Positions 29,137-38,301 are shown, counted from the first letter of the stretch. The stretch is 64,000 nt of DNA from Coralliovum pocilloporae (GCF_030845175.1 NZ_CP132542.1:806001-870000), one strand, 5' to 3'. The notes: generated by a model not told the origin, from the sequence alone. Numbers and translations are program-made.

Positions 29137-30336
29137 ATGAGTGCATTTCGCACCCTTGATGACGCGGATGTAGCGGGCAAGCGCACGCTGGTCCGCGTCG
29201 ACCTTAACGTGCCCATGAAAGATGGGCACGTTACCGATACGACCCGTATTGACCGGATCATCCCGACACTCAAGGAACTCTCCGACAAGGGTGCCAGGGT
29301 TATCCTCCTGGCCCATTTCGGACGTCCGAAGGGCTCGGTCAATCCAGAGATGTCTCTGGCACCGGTGGTTCCAGCCTTGTCTGAAGCATTGGGCAAGCCT
29401 GTGACCTTTGCAGCAGACTGCATCGGCTCTGTTGCTGAAGGGGCCGTCGCTGCTTTGTCAGAAGGCGATGTTCTTCTTCTCGAAAACACCCGCTTCCACG
29501 CCGGTGAAGAGAAGAACGAGGAAACCTTCATTGACGCCCTGGCCGCAAATGGCGATCTGTTTGTCAGTGATGCGTTTTCTGCAGCACATCGTGCACATGC
29601 ATCAACAGAAGGCCTTGCCCGCCGCCTGCCCGCTTATGCTGGCCGGACCATGCAGGCCGAGATCGAGGCGCTGGAATCCGCTCTCGGCACACCGAAACGG
29701 CCGGTTCTGGCCGTTGTTGGCGGAGCCAAGGTATCAAGTAAGATCGACCTTCTGGAAAATTTGGTTTCCAAAGTCGATGGCCTTGTCATCGGTGGCGGCA
29801 TGGCCAACACTTTCCTGGCGGCCCAGGGTGTTGCTGTCGGCAAGTCTCTCTGTGAGCATGACCTTGCAGATACTGCCAGCCGGATCATGACCAAAGCGGC
29901 TGATGCAGGATGTACCATCATCCTGCCGGAAGACGTGGTGGTCGCCAGAGAATTCGCTGCCAATGCCGAAAACGAAACGGTTTCAAAAGACAGTGTCTCT
30001 GAAGACGGTATGATCCTGGATGTGGGGCCTCAGTCAGTGGATAGCGTCAAGGCGCATATCGACACCGCTGCCACACTGGTCTGGAACGGCCCGCTTGGAG
30101 CCTTTGAAGTCACCCCATTTGATCGGGCAACAGTTGCAGCCGCACAGCATGCAGCAGAAAGAACCGCAGCCGGTTCTCTTCTGACGGTTGCTGGCGGTGG
30201 TGATACGGTTGCCGCGCTTAATCATGCAGGCGCAGGTGACCACTTCTCTTATGTCTCTACTGCAGGCGGTGCATTCCTTGAATGGCTTGAAGGAAAGCCA
30301 CTTCCGGGTGTAGACGTTCTCAGGAAGGCTGACTGA
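29137..30336 (+). CDS. pgk: Phosphoglycerate kinase
   Basis: A 399-residue two-domain kinase. The substrate-binding N-domain shows [19 protein letters not shown] and [10 protein letters not shown], and the nucleotide domain shows [17 protein letters not shown] and [12 protein letters not shown]. Length is normal. It begins 18 bases after gap; the ATG at 29137 is preferred over a TTG two codons earlier. Confidence 0.98.
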   Translation: MSAFRTLDDADVAGKRTLVRVDLNVPMKDGHVTDTTRIDRIIPTLKELSDKGARVILLAHFGRPKGSVNPEMSLAPVVPALSEALGKPVTFAADCIGSVAEGAVAALSEGDVLLLENTRFHAGEEKNEETFIDALAANGDLFVSDAFSAAHRAHASTEGLARRLPAYAGRTMQAEIEALESALGTPKRPVLAVVGGAKVSSKIDLLENLVSKVDGLVIGGGMANTFLAAQGVAVGKSLCEHDLADTASRIMTKAADAGCTIILPEDVVVAREFAANAENETVSKDSVSEDGMILDVGPQSVDSVKAHIDTAATLVWNGPLGAFEVTPFDRATVAAAQHAAERTAAGSLLTVAGGGDTVAALNHAGAGDHFSYVSTAGGAFLEWLEGKPLPGVDVLRKAD

Positions 30337-30411
30337 TAGAAATACGGATCGCGCAAGGGCGGTCCAGTTGATCGCTGTTCTGCATAGAACGGGAATATGG
30401 AGCACTTAATT

Positions 30412-31440
30412 ATGAGCGAATATTTGGACGATATCGCCGCTGCCATGGTCGCCGAAGGCCAGGGCATTCTGGCTGCTGACGAAAGCACCGGCACCATCAA
30501 GAAGCGTTTCGATTCCATCAATGTGGAATCAACCGAGGACAAGCGTCGCGATTATCGTGAAATGCTATTCCGCGCCGACGATGCCATGAACAACTACATC
30601 TCCGGTGTCATCCTCTATGACGAAACCCTTCGTCAGGCTGCCAGAGACGGCACACCACTCGTTGACCTGATCAAGAACGCCAATGCGGTTCCGGGCATCA
30701 AGGTCGACATGGGCGCCAAGGATCTGGCCGGTTTCCCGGGCGAGAAAATCACCGAAGGTCTTGATGGCCTGCGTGAGCGCCTGGCCGAGTATCACGATCT
30801 CGGTGCACGGTTTGCCAAATGGCGCGCTGTTATCGACATCAACGAAGATGCTCCGTCTGCCTATGCAATGAAAGCCAATGCACAGGCTCTGGCCCGCTAT
30901 GCATCTTTGTGTCAGGAAGCAGGTATCGTGCCAATCGTCGAGCCGGAAGTGCTGATGGACGGCCCGGACGCCACTCACGACATCGAAGACTGCTACGAAG
31001 TCACCGAAGCTGCTCTCAACACTGTCTTCAGTGAACTCTATGATGCAGGTGTTCTGCTTGAAGGCATGATCCTGAAGCCGAACATGGTGATCGCTGGCAA
31101 AAACTGCCCGGATCAGGCTGACGCTGAACAGGTTGCCGAGCTGACCATTCGCTGTCTCCGGTCAACTGTCCCGGCGGCAGTTCCAGGCATTGCCTTCCTG
31201 TCCGGTGGACAGAGCGACGAGCAGGCAACCCAGAACCTTTCCCTGATGAATGCCATGGGTAATCTGCCATGGGCCCTGACCTTCTCTTATGGTCGTGCCC
31301 TTCAGGCTGCTGCCCTGAAAGCATGGGGTGGTCAGGATGCCAATGTGGCCGCCGCTCAGGCAGCCTTCACGCATCGCGCCCGCATGAACGGCCTTGCCGC
31401 TCTTGGCAAGTGGTCCTCCGAGCAGGAAAAAGCGGCCTGA
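30412..31440 (+). CDS. Fructose-bisphosphate aldolase, class I
   Basis: A 342-residue Schiff-base aldolase. The N-terminal block GILAADESTGTIKKRF and the active-site segment MILKPNMV, with the Schiff-base Lys222, identify class I rather than the zinc-dependent class II enzyme. The block FLSGGQSDEQATQNLSLMN supports this. GGAG lies 9 bases before the ATG at 30412. It closes the tkt-gap-pgk-fba cluster and is followed by a strong terminator. Confidence 0.97.
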   Translation: MSEYLDDIAAAMVAEGQGILAADESTGTIKKRFDSINVESTEDKRRDYREMLFRADDAMNNYISGVILYDETLRQAARDGTPLVDLIKNANAVPGIKVDMGAKDLAGFPGEKITEGLDGLRERLAEYHDLGARFAKWRAVIDINEDAPSAYAMKANAQALARYASLCQEAGIVPIVEPEVLMDGPDATHDIEDCYEVTEAALNTVFSELYDAGVLLEGMILKPNMVIAGKNCPDQADAEQVAELTIRCLRSTVPAAVPGIAFLSGGQSDEQATQNLSLMNAMGNLPWALTFSYGRALQAAALKAWGGQDANVAAAQAAFTHRARMNGLAALGKWSSEQEKAA

Positions 31441-31490
31441 GGCCAAACGACCTGCCTTGACCTTCAGGTCGGGACTGATAAAGCTTGAAA

Positions 31491-31523
31491 GAGGGATGCT
31501 GAGAAATCAGCATCCCTCTTTTG
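31491..31523 (+). terminator. Rho-independent terminator after the aldolase gene
   Basis: A perfect 12-bp stem (GAGGGATGCTGA with TCAGCATCCCTC) closed by a GAAA tetraloop and followed by TTTT. Confidence 0.95.
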
Positions 31524-31597
31524 CCTTATTCTCATGGCACCACCCAATCACGATCCGACAGGAATAACGACCGGATTGACACTGAAGAAACGCGCCC

Positions 31598-32260
31598 ATG
31601 TCAGACATCAACCGTATTTATCTCATCACCCCGTCCAGTCTTGATCCGGATGTGTTCTGCCCTTTGCTGGACAAGACGCTGGATACAGGTGGCGTGGCGG
31701 CGGTTCTGATTTCTCTGGACGAACGGGACGCTTCCAGACGCCAGTCCATTTCCGAGCGGATTTCAGGCATCTGTCACAAGCATGGCGTTGCGGCCATTCT
31801 GCATCTTGATCCTGAATGTACCGATGACAGTCGCATTGCAGGCCGTGCCCGGCTGGATGGTGTTCATTCCGGAACCGGCGAAGCGGATCTGGAAAACGCT
31901 CTGGACAGTTTCGCACCCCAGAAGATGGTCGGTGCCGGGAACCTGCGTGACCGCCATACGGCCATGACTGCAGGCGAGCTCGATCCGGATTATGTCTTTT
32001 TCGGCCTTCTGGAACGGCCCGACGATGAAACCCTGCACGACAAGACATTCGATCTTGCCGTCTGGTGGGCACAGATGTTTGAAATCCCAGCAGTTGCCTT
32101 CATCGGACTGGACCTTGCAGACACAGACCGCCTAGCAGCAGAAGGCGTCGAGTTCATTGCGGCAAGAGAAGCCGTCTGGTCCCATCCGGACGGCCCTGAG
32201 AGCGCACTGAAAATCATCCAGTCACATCTGGCCAGCCATCCGCTGGAGATGGGCAGATGA
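31598..32260 (+). CDS. ThiE-like (thiamine phosphate synthase fold) protein
   Basis: A 220-residue protein with the overall pattern of a ThiE TIM barrel: RIYLITPS at strand 1, VLISLDE, AAILHLDPE, LDGVHSGTG, MVGAGNLRDRHTAMTAGELDPDYVFFG and a C-terminal PAVAFIGLDLADTDRLAAEGVEFIAAREAVW. Key catalytic blocks of true ThiE (GQxD after DGVH, and the GPxxxTxTK loop) are altered here, so thiamine phosphate synthesis is doubtful. It begins past the aldolase terminator and overlaps the Sel1-repeat gene by 4 bases (ATGA), so the two are translated together. The real substrate is unknown. Confidence 0.7.
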   Translation: MSDINRIYLITPSSLDPDVFCPLLDKTLDTGGVAAVLISLDERDASRRQSISERISGICHKHGVAAILHLDPECTDDSRIAGRARLDGVHSGTGEADLENALDSFAPQKMVGAGNLRDRHTAMTAGELDPDYVFFGLLERPDDETLHDKTFDLAVWWAQMFEIPAVAFIGLDLADTDRLAAEGVEFIAAREAVWSHPDGPESALKIIQSHLASHPLEMGR

Positions 32261-33237
32261 TCCGCTTCTGCCTTGCCCTGCTTCTCGGTCTTGCAACAGG
32301 TTTGAACAGCACCCTTGTTCAGGCAGCAGACAACAATACCGGAAGCGAGGCGAAACAGACCGTAAAGACCGAAACAACCGGCTCAGACGAGCAGGCCAGG
32401 CCGAAGAAGACCGTGGACCTCGCTTATGGCGCATTCCAGCGCGGTTTTTATCTGACCGCCTTTGCCCATGCCGTCATTGAAGCCGGAAAAGGCGATCAGG
32501 CTGCACAAACACTGCTAGGCGAAATCTACTCCAAGGGCCTTGGGGTCCCCCGCGATCAGACCAAGGCCATCCAGTGGTATCAGATCGCGTCCAATACCGG
32601 CGACCCGGAAGCCCAGATTGCCCTTGCTCTCATCTACCTGCGCGGCGATGGCACAGAGAAGAATCTCGAAAAAGGCGTTCACTGGCTGAAGAAGTCCGCA
32701 GAAGCAGAACAACCAACGGCACTCTACAATCTGGCACGACTTTATTTGAGCGGGACCGGCGTCAAGAAAGATGAAGCCGAGGCTGCCAGGCTGATGAAAA
32801 AGGCAGCCGATCTGGAGGAGCCAGAAGCCCAGTATGGTATCGCCCAGCTCTACCATCACGGTATCGGGCTCAAGCAGAGCGATGGTCTGGCCACGTTCTG
32901 GTATGGGAAGGCCGCAAGAGCCGGCCAGATCGATGCCCAGGTTGAATATGCCACGGCCCTGTTTCAGGGACGCGGCATTGCCACAGATCAAAAACGTGCT
33001 GCTCTCTGGTTCCTAACAGCTGCACAAAGCGGGCATGTTATCGCCCGGAACCGCATAGCGCGTCTATACGCAACCGGTTTTGGCATCGAACAGGATCTGA
33101 CCAGTGCTGCCACCTGGCATTTTCTGGCGTCTGCCGCTGGCCTGAAAGATGATGAACTTGATCTGATGGTAACCCGCCTCACGCTCGGAGAACGCAGACG
33201 AGCGACTGAGCGGGCCCGCATCCTGTCAGGTCGCTAG
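32257..33237 (+). CDS. Exported Sel1-repeat (TPR-like) protein
   Basis: A 326-residue protein with a signal peptide (MIRFCLALLLGLATGLNSTLVQA) and then at least six Sel1-like repeats of 36 residues. Examples are AAQTLLGEIYSKGLGVPRDQTKAIQWY, PEAQIALALIYLRGDGTEKNLEKGVHWL, PTALYNLARLYLSGTGVKKDEAEAARLM and PEAQYGIAQLYHHGIGLKQSDGLATFWY. Such solenoids serve as protein-binding scaffolds, often in the periplasm. Binding partner unknown. It is coupled to the ThiE-like gene by a 4-base overlap. Confidence 0.88.
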   Translation: MIRFCLALLLGLATGLNSTLVQAADNNTGSEAKQTVKTETTGSDEQARPKKTVDLAYGAFQRGFYLTAFAHAVIEAGKGDQAAQTLLGEIYSKGLGVPRDQTKAIQWYQIASNTGDPEAQIALALIYLRGDGTEKNLEKGVHWLKKSAEAEQPTALYNLARLYLSGTGVKKDEAEAARLMKKAADLEEPEAQYGIAQLYHHGIGLKQSDGLATFWYGKAARAGQIDAQVEYATALFQGRGIATDQKRAALWFLTAAQSGHVIARNRIARLYATGFGIEQDLTSAATWHFLASAAGLKDDELDLMVTRLTLGERRRATERARILSGR

Positions 33238-33266
33238 GCCATATCTCGAGCTATCACGATCCGGAA

Positions 33267-33863
33267 TTATTCGCTGGATGGTGTCCAGATAATCCTCTTG
33301 TCCAGATCGTATGTCCATGGCAGTCCGGCATTACGCCAGCCATTGACCGTGCGCTGGCGGGTCAGCCGATTACGATCCCCTTCGAACCCCTCAACAATAT
33401 TCCAGACATTGGTATAGCCGGCCTTTGCCAGCATATTGGCACCAACCGCGGAACGGGCACCCGACCGGCAGATGATCATCACCGGATCATCCTTGGACTT
33501 ACCTTCTCGCATCATGACCCGGCCCACATCCGCAACAAAATGCCGATTGGCCAGCATCCGGTAACCGCGACCATTCCCGGTCGGCTGATGTGTCATTGTA
33601 CGGAGTGGCACAATTCCATCGACACCTGCCGCATGGCCGACAAAACTGATTTCAACCGGATCACGAACATCAAGGAAGATGATGCCATCATCAACCTGGA
33701 GGGCTTCAAAAGCATCCTGCGGTGTCAGATAGAGCCCCAAAGATGTCTGTTTGTGCTTTGCGAGAAACGCAGCATCCACGCTGCTGGAGAGGCCTTCCGC
33801 CAGCACCGGCGCAACACCAAACATCCAAAGAACCATGACAAGCGCAACACGAGTAACAGACAT
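33267..33863 (-). CDS. Exported rhodanese-domain protein
   Basis: A 198-residue protein with a signal peptide (cleavage near VLAEG) and a single rhodanese domain. FLDVRDPVEISFVGHAAGV is the first conserved block, and the active-site loop CRSGARSA puts the sulfur-carrying cysteine at 132. The tail WRNAGLPWTYDLDKRIIW is typical of periplasmic rhodanese-like proteins. It may handle sulfane sulfur or thiol oxidation outside the cytoplasm; the substrate is not evident. It stands alone, convergent with the Sel1 gene and divergent from efp. Confidence 0.85.
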   Translation of the reverse strand: MSVTRVALVMVLWMFGVAPVLAEGLSSSVDAAFLAKHKQTSLGLYLTPQDAFEALQVDDGIIFLDVRDPVEISFVGHAAGVDGIVPLRTMTHQPTGNGRGYRMLANRHFVADVGRVMMREGKSKDDPVMIICRSGARSAVGANMLAKAGYTNVWNIVEGFEGDRNRLTRQRTVNGWRNAGLPWTYDLDKRIIWTPSSE

Positions 33864-34202
33864 CCGAGGACCTCTTATTTCAGACCTATCGCAACAACCT
33901 AGCGAGCCACAGCCAGCACCACAATCTATCCATTTGCCCTAGGGTCAAAATTGGAACCGGTTTGGCGAAAACCAACGCACTCCCGCAGAAGTATGGAGCA
34001 TGTTGCGCGAATCCCATTCACCACAACATGCTCTGAGGTCAAAACTCGATCACAGCAGAAGACCCATATCCACTTTGGTTTTTTTCTTGAATTCCTCCGC
34101 CATTTGTGGTGCATCACCCAGATGATCCGCGAACCGGGCCTTTGCGCTGATTTCTGCAGCATGCCTTCGCTCACATTCATGATTCCAGTCGGATAAGCTC
34201 TT
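33864..34202. other. Divergent intergenic region between the rhodanese gene and efp
   Basis: It must hold promoters for both genes. A perfect 10-bp inverted repeat lies inside it (33996-34033). The half next to efp carries an open minus-strand frame ending at 34050 whose last 47 residues look protein-like (EFKKKTKVDMGLLL at the end), but no standard start codon serves it outside efp. Confidence 0.4.
33996..34033. repeat. Inverted repeat upstream of efp
   Basis: GAGCATGTTG (33996-34005) and CAACATGCTC (34024-34033) are exact reverse complements separated by 18 bases. There is no T run, so it is not a simple terminator; it could be a hairpin or a dimer-binding site. Confidence 0.5.
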
Positions 34203-34766
34203 ATGAAAATCAATGGTAACGAAATTCGCCCAGGCAACGTCATTCAGCATCAGGACACCATCTGGGCTGCTGTCAAGGTTCAGAGCGTCAAGCCAGGTAA
34301 GGGCGGTGCCTTCGCCCAGGTCGAGCTGAAGAACCTGATTGACGGTCGGAAACTGAATGAGCGGTTCCGCGCTTCTGAAACAGTTGAACGTGTTCGCCTC
34401 GAACAGAAGGACTATCAGTTCCTCTATGAGCAGGGCGAGGATCTGGTTTTCATGGATATGGAAAGCTATGAGCAGCTGGAACTGCAGAAGGAATTTGTCG
34501 GTGACCGCGCCGCCTTCCTTCAGGATGGCATGACAGTCACTGTGGAAAGCCACGAAGGTCGCCCGATCGGCATTTCCCTGCCGGACCAGGTTACACTGGA
34601 AGTGACAGAAACCGAGCCGACCATCAAGGGCCAGACCCAGTCATCTTCATACAAGCCGGCAACGCTTGAAAACGGTGTTCGCTGCATGGTGCCCCCATTT
34701 GTCACGACAGGTGAAAGAATTGTGGTCGACACCAACGAAATCACCTATGTGCGCCGCGCCGACTAA
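34203..34766 (+). CDS. efp: Translation elongation factor P
   Basis: A 187-residue three-domain factor that rescues ribosomes stalled at polyproline. The loop [17 protein letters not shown] carries Lys33 at the position modified by EpmA-type enzymes in other proteobacteria. The central OB block [20 protein letters not shown] and the C-terminal [20 protein letters not shown] are normal. The Shine-Dalgarno sequence is weak (GGATAA). An inositol-phosphatase-family gene follows 84 bases later, a common neighbour. Confidence 0.97.
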   Translation: MKINGNEIRPGNVIQHQDTIWAAVKVQSVKPGKGGAFAQVELKNLIDGRKLNERFRASETVERVRLEQKDYQFLYEQGEDLVFMDMESYEQLELQKEFVGDRAAFLQDGMTVTVESHEGRPIGISLPDQVTLEVTETEPTIKGQTQSSSYKPATLENGVRCMVPPFVTTGERIVVDTNEITYVRRAD

Positions 34767-34850
34767 GACGCTCTGAAACAAACATTGACCTCAATCCGGC
34801 GGCAGAATGATCTCCGCCGGATTACGATTGAATAAAGCAGGACGAAATCC

Positions 34851-35657
34851 ATGGCCTACTCGGCAATCATGAATGTAATGGTCAACGCCGTTATGAAGGC
34901 CGGTCGCAGCCTCAAGCGGGACTTTGCCGAAGCGGAAAGCCTTCTGGTATCCCGGAAAGGCCCGGGCGATTTCGTCTCCGCAGCCGATAAGAAGTCTGAA
35001 AAGATCCTCTATGAGGAACTGAGCAAGGCCCGTCCCACATACGGCTTTCTGATGGAAGAAGGCGGAGAGATCATCGGTGAGGATCCGACCTGCCGTTGGA
35101 TCATTGACCCGCTGGACGGAACAACAAACTTCCTCCACGGCATTCCTGCCTTTGCCATTTCCGTTGCCGTTGAGCGCCAGGGGCGTCTTGATGCCGCCGT
35201 CATCTTCAACCCGGCAACCGATGACCTCTATACTGCAGAACGAGGCTCCGGTGCTTTCATGAATGACCGCAGGATGCGTGTGTCCGGTCGCGTTGACCTG
35301 CATGACAGCGTCATTGCAACAGGTATCCCTCATCTTGGCAGGGGTCAGCACAGTCTGGCCCTGCGCGAACTCAAACATGTGATGAGTGAAGTCTCCGGTA
35401 TCCGCCGCTTTGGTGCAGCATCCCTTGACCTGGCCTGGGTGGCGGCCGGACGCTTCGATGCCTTCTGGGAACGTGATCTCAACGCCTGGGATATGGCCGC
35501 TGGAATTCTGCTCATCAAGGAAGCCGGCGGGTTTGTTTCTGACGTCAACAATCGCGACAAGATCTTTGAGAGCGGCTCCATTGTGGCTGGCAACGAAACC
35601 ATGCACCGCAACCTCGTTGCTCTGCTGAAAAGAGCCAAAACACCGCCCAGATCCTGA
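34851..35657 (+). CDS. Inositol-1-monophosphatase family protein (SuhB-like)
   Basis: A 268-residue lithium-sensitive-type phosphatase. Metal-binding motifs are clear: FLMEEGGEI, IDPLDGTTNFLHGIPAFAISVAV and WDMAAGILLIKEAGG. Family members act on inositol monophosphate, and SuhB also takes part in ribosomal RNA antitermination in enterics. Which role applies cannot be told. It follows efp on the same strand. Confidence 0.93.
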   Translation: MAYSAIMNVMVNAVMKAGRSLKRDFAEAESLLVSRKGPGDFVSAADKKSEKILYEELSKARPTYGFLMEEGGEIIGEDPTCRWIIDPLDGTTNFLHGIPAFAISVAVERQGRLDAAVIFNPATDDLYTAERGSGAFMNDRRMRVSGRVDLHDSVIATGIPHLGRGQHSLALRELKHVMSEVSGIRRFGAASLDLAWVAAGRFDAFWERDLNAWDMAAGILLIKEAGGFVSDVNNRDKIFESGSIVAGNETMHRNLVALLKRAKTPPRS

Positions 35658-35748
35658 GAGGATCGCTTTATGGGCCAGGGGTGGTTCTTTTTCGTCACAA
35701 ATCAGTTTATCACTAGATTAACGTGACGCGATTGGAGCCCACCGACCC

Positions 35749-36762
35749 ATGGCGGATGAACTGGACCCGTACAAGCTGTCGAGCCCACAGATCTATCTGT
35801 GGCGCATGGTCATTTTTCTGATTATTGCGGCCTTTGTGCCCTTCATTCTCTACCGCCAGGTGCTGGATGCCTTCAACGCCAATGTGTTTCTGAACGGCGT
35901 CATCCTCGCCGTGCTGTTCTTTGGTGTCATACTGGCTTTTCGTCAGGTCATTCTGCTGTTTCCCGAAGTCCGCTGGGTCAATGGCTACAGGGTGAGCGAT
36001 GAGGGCATCAGCATGGAAGCCCATCCCACATTGCTGGCACCGATGGCAACCATGCTGAGAGATCGTCAGAGCCAGATGGCCATGTCACCGACGACCATGC
36101 GGTCGATCCTTGATTCCATCGGCACCCGCCTTGATGAGGCTCGGGATATATCCCGCTACCTTACCGGTCTGCTGGTTTTCCTTGGCCTGCTCGGCACCTT
36201 CTGGGGCCTGCTGCAGACCATTGGCGCTGTGGGCAATACAATCCAGTCTCTGGATGTGGGAAGCGGCGATGCCGGGGTCATTTTTGAAGACCTGAAGACC
36301 GGCCTTGAAGCGCCCTTGTCCGGAATGGGTATCGCCTTTGCCTCATCCCTTTTCGGTCTTGCCGGATCTCTGGTTCTCGGTTTCCTTGATCTGCAGGCCG
36401 GCGCCGCACAGAATCGTTTCTATACCGATCTCGAAGACTGGCTGTCGTCTCTCACCGACCTTCATCCGGAAGCCTTTGCCGGCATTGCAGCCGAGCAGGC
36501 AGAGGATATAGAAGACAGACTACAGGCGGCCCTCGACAGGCTGTCCCACTCACTCGACAATGGCGGTAACGCACGCACGACCACAGCCGCCATGGCCAAT
36601 CTGGCCGAAGGGATCCAGGGTCTCGTCCAGCACATGCGAAACGAGCAGCAGATGATCCGGACCTGGGTGGAAAAACAGGGCGAACAACAGGAGGATATCC
36701 GGCGTTTGCTCCAGCTTCTGACCAGTCACAAACCCTCTGACAATCCCAACAAAGAGGGATAA
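35749..36762 (+). CDS. MotA/TolQ/ExbB-like proton channel subunit of an unassigned stator pair
   Basis: A 337-residue inner-membrane protein with four predicted helices at about 17-37, 46-70, 137-160 and 191-215. The last two carry the family hallmark, LLVFLGLLGTFWGLLQTIGAVG and PLSGMGIAFASSLFGLAGSLVLGFLDLQAG. A cytoplasmic segment lies between helices 2 and 3, and a helical tail of about 120 residues follows helix 4. It starts 6 bases before the next gene, which encodes a MotB-like partner. By analogy to MotAB, ExbBD and TolQR, it should form a pentameric ring around a partner dimer and be driven by ion flow. No flagellar genes are nearby, so its load is unknown. Confidence 0.85.
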   Translation: MADELDPYKLSSPQIYLWRMVIFLIIAAFVPFILYRQVLDAFNANVFLNGVILAVLFFGVILAFRQVILLFPEVRWVNGYRVSDEGISMEAHPTLLAPMATMLRDRQSQMAMSPTTMRSILDSIGTRLDEARDISRYLTGLLVFLGLLGTFWGLLQTIGAVGNTIQSLDVGSGDAGVIFEDLKTGLEAPLSGMGIAFASSLFGLAGSLVLGFLDLQAGAAQNRFYTDLEDWLSSLTDLHPEAFAGIAAEQAEDIEDRLQAALDRLSHSLDNGGNARTTTAAMANLAEGIQGLVQHMRNEQQMIRTWVEKQGEQQEDIRRLLQLLTSHKPSDNPNKEG

Positions 36763-36768
36763 TCTCTG

Positions 36769-37800
36769 ATGGCACTTGGTCGCGCACGACGTCGCGAACA
36801 GCGAATGGACTACTGGCCCGGTTTCGTGGATGCCATGGCTACGCTGCTGCTTGTCATCATCTTCCTTCTTTCCGTTTTCATGCTGGCCCAGTTCTTTCTC
36901 AGCCAGGAAATCAGCGGGCGTGATACGGTACTCAACCGGCTCAACAGCCAGATTGCCGAACTGACAGAACTTCTCGCCCTTGAACGCGCCAACAAGCGCG
37001 AACTTCAGGGCACCGTCAATCTGCTCGAAGCCAATCTGCGCAACGCGGAAGCCAGCCAGGCGCGCCTGCAGGGTCTGCTGGATACGCAGCAGCAGACGTC
37101 TGGTTCAGCCGACGCACAGATTGGTGCCCTGAATACCCAGCTTGACGAAGAAAAACAGGTTTCAAAACGCGCCCTCTCCCAGGTCGAAATTCTGAACCAG
37201 CAGATTTCAGCCCTGCGCCGCCAGATTGCTGCACTGGAAGACGCACTTGATGCATCTGAAAACCGTGACAGGGAAAGTCAGGCCAAGATTGCCGATCTTG
37301 GCAAACGGCTGAATGTGGCTCTGGCCCAGCGGGTTCAGGAACTGACACGCTATCGGTCGGACTTCTTTGGTCGCCTGCGGGAAATTCTCAGCCAGCGTTC
37401 GGATATTCGCGTCGTCGGTGACCGTTTCATCTTCCAGTCGGAAGTCCTGTTTGGTTCCGGCTCGGAGCAGGTCAATGATGAGGGCCGCAAGGAGTTGGAT
37501 GCCCTCGCCTCCGCGATTGTTGAGCTGGAGCAGGTTATCCCTGATGAAATCAACTGGGTGCTCAGAATTGATGGCCACACCGACGCACGCCCGCTATCCG
37601 GTACGGGGCGCTTCCGCAACAACTGGGAACTGTCCGCAGCACGCGCCATTTCTGTGGTCCGTTATCTGATTGACGGGGGCGTATCCCCCAAACGGCTGGT
37701 CGCTGCCGGGTTCGGGGAATTTCAGCCTCTCGAAGAGGGTGAAACAGATGAGGCTTACGCGAAAAACAGACGTATCGAGCTGAAGCTGACCGAACGATGA
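36769..37800 (+). CDS. MotB/OmpA-like peptidoglycan-binding partner of the proton channel
   Basis: A 343-residue protein. A basic head (RARRREQR) is followed by one helix (about 16-43) that begins YWPGFVDAMATLLLVIIFLLSVF; Asp21 sits where MotB and ExbD carry the proton-binding aspartate. A long coiled coil (about 50-190, QIAELTELLALERANKREL and similar) leads to an OmpA-like domain (about 205-343) with RIDGHTDARPL and NNWELSAARAISVVRYL. The design is a stator rod that crosses the periplasm and grips peptidoglycan. The coiled coil is much longer than the plug-linker of flagellar MotB. It is coupled to the upstream channel gene. Confidence 0.87.
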   Translation: MALGRARRREQRMDYWPGFVDAMATLLLVIIFLLSVFMLAQFFLSQEISGRDTVLNRLNSQIAELTELLALERANKRELQGTVNLLEANLRNAEASQARLQGLLDTQQQTSGSADAQIGALNTQLDEEKQVSKRALSQVEILNQQISALRRQIAALEDALDASENRDRESQAKIADLGKRLNVALAQRVQELTRYRSDFFGRLREILSQRSDIRVVGDRFIFQSEVLFGSGSEQVNDEGRKELDALASAIVELEQVIPDEINWVLRIDGHTDARPLSGTGRFRNNWELSAARAISVVRYLIDGGVSPKRLVAAGFGEFQPLEEGETDEAYAKNRRIELKLTER

Positions 37801-37804
37801 TCAG

Positions 37805-38275
37805 ATGACACTACCCAGCCGCCCATACCAGCCCTCGGACTACGAACAGGTCATAGAGTGCTGGGTGGCGGCCTGGAAACCGATCTTCGATACGATCTGG
37901 CTCGAAGATTTCATTGATGCCTGGCGGGAACAATTCAGATTACTCACCAGACAGGACGATGCGTCCATTACACTGGTTGAAGATCCGGAAGGCATCGCCG
38001 GAGTTCTGATTGTCTTGAAAGATACCTGCAAGGTGGATCAGCTTTTCATCCACCCGAGAGCAAAACGCCTTGGCCTTGGTCGGCAACTGATCATAGAAGC
38101 GCAAAGCCTTTGCCCCAGCCATGTGTGGCTAACCGTCTTCACCTTCAATGAACAGGCCATCCTGTTTTACGAAGCACTTGGGTTCACACTGGTCAGGCAA
38201 TATACAAGCGAGGCCAGTGGTCTGCCTTTGTACGAATATCACTGGAAGCCCCACTGCATACCCGTGAGAAGCTGA
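37805..38275 (+). CDS. GNAT-family N-acetyltransferase
   Basis: A 156-residue acetyl-CoA-dependent acyltransferase fold: the N-terminal YQPSDYEQVIECWVAAWKPIF, the acceptor-side strand KVDQLFIHPRAKRLGLGRQLIIEAQSL with the pyrophosphate-binding RxxGxG/A-type loop, and the final VFTFNEQAILFYEALGFTLVRQYTSEASGLPLYEYHWK. Substrate unknown. It begins 5 bases after the MotB-like gene and may be carried on the same transcript. It converges with the ABC exporter gene. Confidence 0.85.
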   Translation: MTLPSRPYQPSDYEQVIECWVAAWKPIFDTIWLEDFIDAWREQFRLLTRQDDASITLVEDPEGIAGVLIVLKDTCKVDQLFIHPRAKRLGLGRQLIIEAQSLCPSHVWLTVFTFNEQAILFYEALGFTLVRQYTSEASGLPLYEYHWKPHCIPVRS

Positions 38276-38301
38276 CAGCCTTTCCTGGTAACAAATTCGT
38301 T

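Noticed and set aside
34050-34202. Minus-strand frame whose last 47 residues (ending EFKKKTKVDMGLLL) look protein-like
   Set aside because: No ATG, GTG or TTG opens it between efp and its stop except one ATG only 17 codons from the end; extending it upstream runs antisense through efp. It may be a remnant, but the evidence is too thin to call a gene.
34791-35606. A 271-codon minus-strand frame opposite the inositol-phosphatase gene
   Set aside because: The plus-strand protein has all phosphatase motifs; the antisense product shows none.
35749-37800. Reading the MotA/MotB-like pair as a Zorya defence system
   Set aside because: No ZorC, ZorD or ZorE-like gene is adjacent; the neighbours are SuhB-like, GNAT and ABC exporter genes, and no defence context exists.
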